A DNA stretch of 64,000 nucleotides from an uncultured Ruminococcus sp. (GTDB lineage: Bacteria > Bacillota > Clostridia > Oscillospirales > Ruminococcaceae). The position numbers and the translations under genes were made by a program. Positions 16,809 through 23,841 of the stretch are shown in pieces. The stretch's first letter is position 1; the number at the start of each line of letters is the position of its first letter. The notes beneath the pieces are model-generated. The model saw nothing but the letters and a program-made list of their open reading frames with translations. It was not told where the DNA came from and ran no database searches. The stretch lies in NCBI GenBank assembly GCA_947627275.1, contig CANQVK010000007.1, positions 32,706 through 96,705 of the forward strand, given 5' to 3'.

Positions 16809-18389
16809 ATGTGTACAATTATGGGCTATTGCGGCGTAAGCGGCGGTAGGAAATATGTTGCGGAGGGACTTGAAGCTACTGTTTCAAGAGGTCCAGACGA
16901 CTGTAGAATTATAGAGCTTGAGGACGGCGTGCTTGGTTTTCAAAGACTGTCTATCATGGGTCTGACACCCGAGGGAATGCAGCCCTTCGAGCTTAACGGA
17001 AATTACGCAGTCTGCAACGGCGAGATATATGGCTTTCTGAAACAGCGTGAGGAGCTTAAGAAAAAGGGATATACCTTTAAAAGCGACAGCGATTGTGAGA
17101 TTCTTTTGCCTATGTATAAGGAATTTGGCGTTGATATGTTTGATAAGCTGGACGCTGAATTTGCCTGCATTATTTATGATTCGGAAACGCATGAGTTTAT
17201 TGCCGCAAGAGACCCAATCGGCATACGTCCGCTGTATTATGGAAAGTCCGCTGACGGAACGATGGTTTTTGCAAGCGAAGCGAAGAATCTTGTAAAGATC
17301 TGCGATAAGATCGCTCCGTTCCCACCCGGATATTATTACAAGGACGGAAAGTTCGTCTGTTATCGTGATATTACAGCCGTTGACAATATAATATATGATG
17401 ATATTGAAACAGTCTGCAAGAATATTCATGATAAGCTTGTTGCAGGCATTGAAAAACGTCTTGCGGCAGACGCTAAGATCGGCTTTTTGCTTTCAGGCGG
17501 ACTTGATTCCTCGCTTGTCTGTGCCGTAGCTCAGCAGAAAAGCGATAAGCCTATAAGAACCTTTGCAATTGGTATGAATACCGACGCCATAGACCTTAAA
17601 TATGCTAAACAGGTCGCTGACTACATAGGCAGCGAACATACGGAAGTCATTATAACTAAGGACGATGTGCTTGAATCTCTCGAAACGGTTATTCGTCTGC
17701 TGGGAACATATGATATAACGACTATTCGTGCCAGTATGGGAATGTATCTGCTGTGTAAGGCTATCCACGAGCAGACAGACATACGTGTCCTCATGACAGG
17801 TGAAATTTCAGACGAGCTGTTCGGATATAAATATACTGATTTTGCACCGAATGCGGAGGAATTTCAGAAGGAATCGGTCAAGCGTGTTCATGAGCTTCAT
17901 ATGTACGACGTTCTACGTGCAGACCGTTGTATTTCCGTAAATTCCCTTGAAGCGAGAGTACCTTTCGGCGATCTTGATTTTGTCAGGTATGTTATGGCAG
18001 TTGATCCGGAAATAAAACTTAATAAATATAACAAGGGCAAGTATCTTCTCCGTCACGCTTTTGAGGGCGATTACCTTCCTCACGATATACTTTACCGTGA
18101 AAAAGCGGCGTTTTCAGATGCAGTCGGACACTCTATGGTAGACTATCTGAAAATGTATGCGGAGGAACAGTATACACAGGCTGAATTTGAAGAAAAGTCG
18201 GCGAAATACAGCCATGCAAGACCATTTACCAAGGAGTCGCTCCTGTATCGTGAGATATTCGAGAAATATTACTCGGGCAATTCCGAAATGATTGCGGATT
18301 TCTGGATGCCGAATAAGGAGTGGGAGGGCTGCAATGTAAACGACCCGTCAGCCCGTGTGCTTTCAAACTACGGTGAAAGCGGAAAATAA
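16809..18389 (+). CDS. asnB: Asparagine synthetase (glutamine-hydrolysing)
   Basis: AsnB transfers the amide of glutamine to aspartate with ATP hydrolysis. I chose the ATG at 16809 because GGGGAGG lies 9 nt upstream and the start puts the catalytic Cys at position 2 (MCTIMGYCG), which a start further upstream would bury. The Ntn glutaminase domain covers about residues 1-195, with CNGEIYG and RDPIGIRPLYYG. The synthetase domain follows, with the ATP pyrophosphatase loop FLLSGGLDSSLV near residue 230. At 526 residues it is a normal AsnB. It follows purF by 68 bp and may be co-transcribed. Confidence 0.95.
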   Translation: MCTIMGYCGVSGGRKYVAEGLEATVSRGPDDCRIIELEDGVLGFQRLSIMGLTPEGMQPFELNGNYAVCNGEIYGFLKQREELKKKGYTFKSDSDCEILLPMYKEFGVDMFDKLDAEFACIIYDSETHEFIAARDPIGIRPLYYGKSADGTMVFASEAKNLVKICDKIAPFPPGYYYKDGKFVCYRDITAVDNIIYDDIETVCKNIHDKLVAGIEKRLAADAKIGFLLSGGLDSSLVCAVAQQKSDKPIRTFAIGMNTDAIDLKYAKQVADYIGSEHTEVIITKDDVLESLETVIRLLGTYDITTIRASMGMYLLCKAIHEQTDIRVLMTGEISDELFGYKYTDFAPNAEEFQKESVKRVHELHMYDVLRADRCISVNSLEARVPFGDLDFVRYVMAVDPEIKLNKYNKGKYLLRHAFEGDYLPHDILYREKAAFSDAVGHSMVDYLKMYAEEQYTQAEFEEKSAKYSHARPFTKESLLYREIFEKYYSGNSEMIADFWMPNKEWEGCNVNDPSARVLSNYGESGK

Positions 18390-18456
18390 GCTGAAATTCA
18401 AGAACTGTATCTATGCAAGTCTTGCGGAAGCGTTGAGAACAACATTTCTGCAAAAC

Positions 18457-18485
18457 TTGCATTTTATATTTAACTGTGATATAAT
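18457..18485 (+). promoter_or_regulatory. Promoter of the orphan response regulator
   Basis: TTGCAT (18457-18462), 17-bp spacer and TATAAT (18480-18485). The predicted leader is about 90 nt. Confidence 0.7.
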
Positions 18486-18584
18486 TATTAAGGCATTGCC
18501 ATAAAGTAGATGTTCAGTGCTGCCTAAAAAAATAGACCTCCGGTGTTATTAAGTTTTCAAGGGGAGGTAATATAAGGAGGATTT

Positions 18585-19256
18585 ATGAGTAAAACAATAC
18601 TCATAGTTGAGGATGATACAGAGATAAATCATATGCTGCAAATTCTGCTGAAAAATAACGGCTACGGCACTATCAGCGCATATTCGGGAACTGAAGGTAT
18701 CCTTGTACACAATAAATCCGTAAGTCTTATTCTGCTCGATCTTATGCTGCCAGGCCGCAGCGGCGACGATATAATAAAAGATCTCAAACAAAAGCATAAC
18801 GTTCCCATAATAGTCATGAGCGCTGTGCATGATGTAAGCAAAAAAGTGGATCTATTCGCTCTCGGTGCTGACGATTACGTTACCAAGCCGTTTCATAATG
18901 ACGAGCTTTTGGCAAGGATAGCTGCAAGGCTCAGAACAGGCGTTCCAACGGAAAACGATGTGCTTACATACAAAGGTATAGAATTGGACAAAAGAAATTT
19001 TTCCGTAAAATGCTGCGGAATCCCCGTAGAATTTTCGAGGCATGAGTTTAATCTGCTCAGCCTGCTTATGGAGAATCCAAACCGTACCTGCACAAAAAGC
19101 ATGATTTACGATAACGTTTGGGACGATGAAAATTCTGCCGATGATAACACTCTGAACGTTCATATCAGCAAGATAAGAAAAAAATTTAAGCAATGCGATC
19201 CCGAATGCGAATATATAGAAACTGTATGGGGAATTGGGTATCGTCTTAAAAAATAA
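18585..19256 (+). CDS. OmpR/PhoB-family response regulator (orphan)
   Basis: A 223-residue regulator with an N-terminal receiver (about 1-115) that keeps the acidic pair in VEDD, the phosphoacceptor Asp in LILLDLMLPG and the Lys in VTKPF, followed by a winged-helix DNA-binding domain (about 125-223). The start at 18585 is preceded by AAGGAGG. No histidine kinase gene is adjacent, so the sensor must be encoded elsewhere. It is oriented toward the GH43 gene, but a separate promoter lies between them. Targets cannot be inferred from this sequence. Confidence 0.93.
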   Translation: MSKTILIVEDDTEINHMLQILLKNNGYGTISAYSGTEGILVHNKSVSLILLDLMLPGRSGDDIIKDLKQKHNVPIIVMSAVHDVSKKVDLFALGADDYVTKPFHNDELLARIAARLRTGVPTENDVLTYKGIELDKRNFSVKCCGIPVEFSRHEFNLLSLLMENPNRTCTKSMIYDNVWDDENSADDNTLNVHISKIRKKFKQCDPECEYIETVWGIGYRLKK

Positions 19257-19267
19257 GCGGCGAGTAT
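19252..19267 (+). repeat. Solo arm of the palindromic repeat family
   Basis: aataagcggcgagtat closely matches the right terminal arm of subtype-2 elements (aatagcggcgagtat). It overlaps the stop codon of the response regulator and is probably a remnant. Confidence 0.45.
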
Positions 19268-19311
19268 AATGTTAATTCTTCAAAATATCCACCAATTATG
19301 CAAATAATCCA

Positions 19312-19340
19312 TTGACAAATATAGATAAAATATGTACAAT
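19312..19340 (+). promoter_or_regulatory. Promoter of the GH43 dockerin gene
   Basis: TTGACA (19312-19317), 17-bp spacer and TACAAT (19335-19340), about 34 bp before the chosen ATG. Confidence 0.72.
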
Positions 19341-19373
19341 ATTAATAGAAATAATATTTGTAGGAGTGATTTT

Positions 19374-21758
19374 ATGCACAGGTCTTTTCTTAAAAAGGCA
19401 GCAGCCTGTTTTTTGGCATTGGCTGTGACTGCCGCTGTCATGCCAATTGCAGATAATATAAGTAAGGAAACAGGGATTATGGCGTCTGCTGTTTCATCGG
19501 CTGCAAACCCTGTTATATGGTCGGACGTTCCTGACTGCGATGTTATCCGTGTCGGCGACACGTATTATATGGTAAGCACGACTATGTTTTTCAGTCCCGG
19601 CGCTCCGATCATGAAATCCAAGGATCTGGTCAGCTGGGAAATATGTTCCTATGTATATGATACTCTTGCTGACGGAGACGTTCAGAATCTTACCAACGGA
19701 AAGCACGATTACGCTCACGGACAATGGGCTGCCAGCCTTCGATACCATGACGGAATGTTTTATGTCTTTTTCGGCAGCTATGGTACTGGAAAATCCTATA
19801 TTTATAAAACCAACGATATTGAAAACGGTGAATGGACACGTTCCGAGCTTAACGGCATGTATCACGACGCTTCAATGCTTTTTGACGATGACGGCAGAAA
19901 CTATCTTGTTTACGGAGGCGGCGGAGAAATAAAGATAAAAGAACTCAACTCCGAAATGACTGATTTCAAATGGGGCGGACTTGAAAAAACTCTTTTTAAA
20001 ACAGGTCTTGACAATTTGGCGGGTGAGGGTTCTCATATTCAGAAAATCGGCGATTACTACTACGTTTTTATCATCGCATGGCCAAGCACAAGCGGACGTA
20101 TTGAGCTTTGTTACCGAAGCAAAGACCTCAACGGAGCTTTTGAGGGGAAAACTGTGCTTAATTCAGGTCTGGGAACATACGGTTCAGGGGTTGCTCAGGG
20201 CGGAATCGTTGATACGCCCGACGGTAAATGGTACGGTATGCTCTTTCAGGATCATGGTTCGGTTGGACGTATTCCGGTACTCGTCCCTGTAACATGGGTC
20301 GATGGCTTTCCAATGATGGGTGTAAACGGAAAAGCGCCTGTTGCTCTTGAAGTTGACGGAGACTTTAAAGGTACGCATCTTGCCAAAGACGACGGCTTCA
20401 GCTACAGCTCAAATGACCTTGCCCTTGAATGGCAATGGAATCATAACCCCGATAATACCGCATGGTCGGTCACAGAACGCGACGGGTGGCTTAGACTTAA
20501 AAACAAGACTGTTGCAAAAAGCATAATAAATGCCAGAAATACACTTACTCAGCGAACCGAAGGTCCGTCCTGTTCGAGCGTTATAAAGCTTGATTCAAGC
20601 GGAATGAAAGCAGGTGACTACGCAGGATTTTCAGCCTTTCAGTTCAAATACGGAAATGTCGGTGTACGTGTTGCAGACGACGGTTCAAAGAAAGTGTACA
20701 TGGCTGAAAACGGCGGATACTCATCAAATGCGAATATAATGGACAGCTATGACAAGATTATTGAAGAGGCGCCGCTTAACGGCAATGAAGTTTACCTAAA
20801 AGTGGATTTTCATTTCAATAATGTTGACGAAAATCTTAACTCCTCGTACAATATTGACAAAGCCAACTTCTTCTATTCATATGACGGAAGCAACTGGACG
20901 AAAATCGGCAGCGAGCTGAGCATGTCTTATGATTTAAAAATGTTTACGGGCTACAGAAGCGGTATTTACAGCTATGCAACCAAGAATACAGGCGGCTATG
21001 CAGACATTGATTTCTTTGATTATGAAAATTACGGCTGGAATTCTCCGACAGTTATTGAACCGAATTCATTTGGCTGGTACTTCTGCAACGGCTTTGAATC
21101 CTCAAAAGAAGAATGGTCTCCAAGAGGCGGCGTGACCGTTGAAGTAAGCGGCGATAATTCGTTTGTCGGTGAAAAGTCTCTGTATGTTGACGGTCGCACA
21201 AGCGCATGGAACGGTGCATTTCGTCCCTTGAATCCAAATGCCTTTGCGCCGGGAAACGAATACAGCTTCAGTGCAAACGTTATGTTCACCGACGGCGGCG
21301 CAAGCGATAAGTTTCTTATGAAGCTTCAATATACTGATGAAAACGGTGATGTTAATTATTCAACGATTGCGGAAGGACGAGCAAAAAAAGGCGAATGGGT
21401 GCAGCTTGCAAACATGAATTACAAGATACCGGATGACGCGTCAGATATGCAGCTTTATATCGAAACGGCTGATTCCGTCAATTCCTTCTATATAGACGAA
21501 GTTATCGGAGCTGTCGGCGGAACCGGCATTCTCGGAGCAGGCGTACCGAAGAATGTCATTTTAGGCGACCTGAATGATGATGAAGTCGTTGATGTATACG
21601 ATCTAGTTTTGGCAAGAAAAGTATATTTTATCCAGAACTCCGACAGCTTTCCTGAAGCTGCTGACGTTGACTGTGACGGCGTTTTCGGCATAAACGATAT
21701 TTTGCTTTTGTCGGAATTTGTATTGGGCACAATACAGGAGTTTCCAAATAACGGATAA
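19374..21758 (+). CDS. Secreted GH43 glycosidase with CBM22-like module and dockerin
   Basis: A 794-residue secreted enzyme, probably an arabinofuranosidase or xylosidase acting on xylan. The start at 19374 has AGGAG 7 nt upstream and gives a clean signal peptide (residues 1-~35). The GH43 propeller begins with NPVIWSDVPDCDVI, carrying the expected Asp base. HDASMLFDDDG supplies the pKa-modulating Asp and GEGSHIQKI the acid Glu. A beta-sandwich domain follows, then a CBM22/CBM4_9-like module at about 580-725. A type I dockerin ends the protein, with two calcium loops (GDLNDDEVVDVYDL and DVDCDGVFGINDI), so it should dock onto a cellulosome scaffold. A palindromic repeat starts 5 bp after the stop. 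Confidence 0.93.
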   Translation: MHRSFLKKAAACFLALAVTAAVMPIADNISKETGIMASAVSSAANPVIWSDVPDCDVIRVGDTYYMVSTTMFFSPGAPIMKSKDLVSWEICSYVYDTLADGDVQNLTNGKHDYAHGQWAASLRYHDGMFYVFFGSYGTGKSYIYKTNDIENGEWTRSELNGMYHDASMLFDDDGRNYLVYGGGGEIKIKELNSEMTDFKWGGLEKTLFKTGLDNLAGEGSHIQKIGDYYYVFIIAWPSTSGRIELCYRSKDLNGAFEGKTVLNSGLGTYGSGVAQGGIVDTPDGKWYGMLFQDHGSVGRIPVLVPVTWVDGFPMMGVNGKAPVALEVDGDFKGTHLAKDDGFSYSSNDLALEWQWNHNPDNTAWSVTERDGWLRLKNKTVAKSIINARNTLTQRTEGPSCSSVIKLDSSGMKAGDYAGFSAFQFKYGNVGVRVADDGSKKVYMAENGGYSSNANIMDSYDKIIEEAPLNGNEVYLKVDFHFNNVDENLNSSYNIDKANFFYSYDGSNWTKIGSELSMSYDLKMFTGYRSGIYSYATKNTGGYADIDFFDYENYGWNSPTVIEPNSFGWYFCNGFESSKEEWSPRGGVTVEVSGDNSFVGEKSLYVDGRTSAWNGAFRPLNPNAFAPGNEYSFSANVMFTDGGASDKFLMKLQYTDENGDVNYSTIAEGRAKKGEWVQLANMNYKIPDDASDMQLYIETADSVNSFYIDEVIGAVGGTGILGAGVPKNVILGDLNDDEVVDVYDLVLARKVYFIQNSDSFPEAADVDCDGVFGINDILLLSEFVLGTIQEFPNNG

Positions 21759-21762
21759 TATT

Positions 21763-21920
21763 ATACTAAACGCTATAGCAAATCACGCATATCTGACAGC
21801 ATATTTTACACATAGCATCGTTGTCGTCCTTGCCATACGACAGTATGCCTGCGTCCTCCGCCTTGCTATGTGCAAAATCTGTTTGTCGTTTATTGCGCAT
21901 TTTGCTATAGCGTTTAGTAT
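21763..21920. repeat. Palindromic MITE-like element, subtype 1
   Basis: A 158-bp element with perfect 20-bp inverted ends (atactaaacgctatagcaaa and its complement). By eye it differs from the copy at 6539-6696 at only about six positions, including a few in the central loop, which suggests recent spread. It sits between the GH43 stop and a terminator. Confidence 0.88.
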
Positions 21921-21922
21921 AA

Positions 21923-21966
21923 CGGGTTTTTACAGTATAATTAAACACTGTAAAAACCCGTTTTTT
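21923..21966. terminator. Bidirectional terminator between GH43 and MATE genes
   Basis: CGGGTTTTTACAGT pairs with ACTGTAAAAACCCG, followed by TTTTTT on the plus strand and by a T-containing tail on the minus strand. The minus-strand MATE stop codon (21941-21943) lies in the loop. Confidence 0.85.
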
Positions 21967-23251
21967 GTCGTTTTAATTTTGTGTAGATAAGCGTCAATAT
22001 CAGTGTGAAAACTTCCGCTGCGGGAAAAGCCGCCCACACACCGTATATGCCGAAAAAGTGTGACAATACGAATGCAAGGACCACAATTGACACAATGCCT
22101 CGTGAAATCGAAATAATCCAGCATTCCTTTGCTGCGCCAGACGCTCCGAAGAATCCGGCATTCACTATATTGACTGCCGCAGCAATAAATCCAGGAGTAT
22201 ACATTCGCAGACCCGTAACAGCGTATTCGGCAAGCTGTGCGGAATTTTCACTGTTGAAAACCGAAGTAATAACAGGTGCAAATATACAGATAGCTCCCAC
22301 AAGTATCAAAGCAGCGGCAGACGAAATTTTCAGGGAATATCGCAAAATTCTCTTTGCGGAATCCTTATCTCCAGAGCCTGACGCTTCGCTTGCCATTGGC
22401 TGTAATCCTTGAGAAATACCGTTGAAAACCGCAATTCCCACAAGTGAAATATTTGCGACAACGCCGTAAGCTGCAACTGCCGTATTTCCTGCTATGCTAA
22501 GAAGTATAAAATTAAATGAAAGGCTTGTGACAGCATTTGAGATCTCGCCGACAAAGCCCGATATACCTATAGTACATGCTCGTATCAGCCGTGTCGGCGA
22601 CGGGAGCTTTAGTTTGAAACGGATATTGTTACTTGATGAGAGAAAATGTATCATACATACTCCCATGCTGACAACAGGAGAAATTCCAGTTGCAAGCGCT
22701 GCGCCTGTCATTCCCATTTTCAGCGGAAACATAAAGATATAGTCAAAGATAATATTGAATATACTGCTTGAAAGTGTTGCCGCCATAGCGATATTTGGCG
22801 CTTTGTCGTTCCGTACAAATGCTGTAAAGGTGTAGTTGAGCATAAAGCACGGAGCGAACAGCAGAACAGTTTTCATGTAGCTGCGTCCTGTTTGCAGAAT
22901 ATCTGTGTCTGCCCCCATGAGCTTCAGTACGCTTTCGGGGGAAATTGATCCCGCTGCGACAAAAATAAGACTAAAAATAAACGCCCATATTACCGAGTCG
23001 GAAAAATAATCAAGAGCGTCTTTTTTGCCGAGAGCTTTAAGTATACTGTAGCGTGTTGCAGAACCAAGTCCTATCATCGAGCCTATGGCGAACATCAGTC
23101 CGAAAATCGGGAGAGTCAGATTCAATGCTGTAATTCCGTCTGCGCCTGCGGATGCGGACACAAAAAAAGTATCGGCGAGGACATAGCAGGAAATGCCTAT
23201 CATCGCCAGTATATTTGGCAGCAGATATTTTCTTAAATTTTTTTCGATCAT
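21941..23251 (-). CDS. MATE family efflux transporter
   Basis: A 436-residue polytopic membrane protein with two homologous six-helix halves. The N-terminal region ISCYVLADTFFVSASAGADG and the mid-protein GNTAVAAYGVV pattern are typical of the MATE superfamily. Its last codons are built from one arm of the terminator hairpin and its stop lies in the hairpin loop. It starts 10 bp after an Rrf2 regulator gene and shares that gene's promoter, so it is probably under Rrf2 control, perhaps in response to redox or metal stress. The substrate is unknown. Confidence 0.9.
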   Translation of the reverse strand: MIEKNLRKYLLPNILAMIGISCYVLADTFFVSASAGADGITALNLTLPIFGLMFAIGSMIGLGSATRYSILKALGKKDALDYFSDSVIWAFIFSLIFVAAGSISPESVLKLMGADTDILQTGRSYMKTVLLFAPCFMLNYTFTAFVRNDKAPNIAMAATLSSSIFNIIFDYIFMFPLKMGMTGAALATGISPVVSMGVCMIHFLSSSNNIRFKLKLPSPTRLIRACTIGISGFVGEISNAVTSLSFNFILLSIAGNTAVAAYGVVANISLVGIAVFNGISQGLQPMASEASGSGDKDSAKRILRYSLKISSAAALILVGAICIFAPVITSVFNSENSAQLAEYAVTGLRMYTPGFIAAAVNIVNAGFFGASGAAKECWIISISRGIVSIVVLAFVLSHFFGIYGVWAAFPAAEVFTLILTLIYTKLKRQKTGFYSV

Positions 23252-23261
23252 GTATTAATCC

Positions 23262-23690
23262 CTAAATGCTGTAATTGTTTCCTTTCTGAATACGGTCAAC
23301 TATGTCCTGTATAGTGATCCCGTCAAGATATTCCGAGACTTTCTTGTACAAACCCTCCCATATAAAAAGTGTAGCGCATTCTTCGGATCTCGGGCAGTTG
23401 TTTGGTTCGTATTCAAGGCATGATACTGGGGCGAGGGTACCTTCCGCTGCCCTGAGAACATCCCCGACATTAAGTTCGTCGGCAGACGTGGCAAGCATAT
23501 ATCCGCCCTTATTACCTCTGTTTGTACGCAGTATACCGTTGCTGCTGAGGAGAGGAACTATTTGTTCCAAATATTTTTTTGATATTCCCTGACGCTGTGC
23601 AACATCTTTCAGAGAAACGCAGACTTCGCCCTGAGAGGCAAGGTCAACGACCATTCGCAGAGCATATCTGCCTTTGGTGGAAATTTTCAT
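23262..23690 (-). CDS. Rrf2-family transcriptional regulator
   Basis: A 142-residue regulator with an N-terminal winged helix starting MKISTKGRYALRMVVDLA, the Rrf2 signature, and the recognition region ISKKYLEQIVPLL. The C-terminal half has three cysteines in SCLEYEPNNCPRSEEC, spaced like the iron-sulfur ligands of IscR/NsrR-type members, so cluster-based sensing is plausible. AAGGAG precedes the ATG at 23690. The promoter upstream probably serves this gene and the MATE gene 10 bp downstream. It lacks neighbouring isc genes, so calling it IscR is not justified. Confidence 0.92.
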   Translation of the reverse strand: MKISTKGRYALRMVVDLASQGEVCVSLKDVAQRQGISKKYLEQIVPLLSSNGILRTNRGNKGGYMLATSADELNVGDVLRAAEGTLAPVSCLEYEPNNCPRSEECATLFIWEGLYKKVSEYLDGITIQDIVDRIQKGNNYSI

Positions 23691-23739
23691 GTAATAACTC
23701 CTTTTTAAACAATTTACTCCGACAATTTTTCTTTATTTA

Positions 23740-23768
23740 ATTATACACTAACATTATAATAAAGTCAA
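23740..23768 (-). promoter_or_regulatory. Promoter of the rrf2-MATE operon
   Basis: TTGACT (23763-23768), 17-bp spacer and TATAAT (23740-23745) on the minus strand. Confidence 0.75.
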
Positions 23769-23795
23769 TATCAAGATACGATTTTTCAGTGAAAA

Positions 23796-23836
23796 CAAAA
23801 AATTGCTTCGGGCAGTACGAACAAACCCGAAGCAAT
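23796..23836 (-). terminator. Terminator of the pectate lyase gene
   Basis: An 11-bp stem (23802-23812 with 23826-23836) is followed on the minus strand by a run of Ts just after the pectate lyase stop. Confidence 0.82.
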
Positions 23837-23841
23837 AAAGG

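Noticed and set aside
23262..23690. Naming the Rrf2 protein IscR
   Set aside because: Three cysteines fit an iron-sulfur regulator, but the neighbour is a MATE exporter and no isc genes are present.
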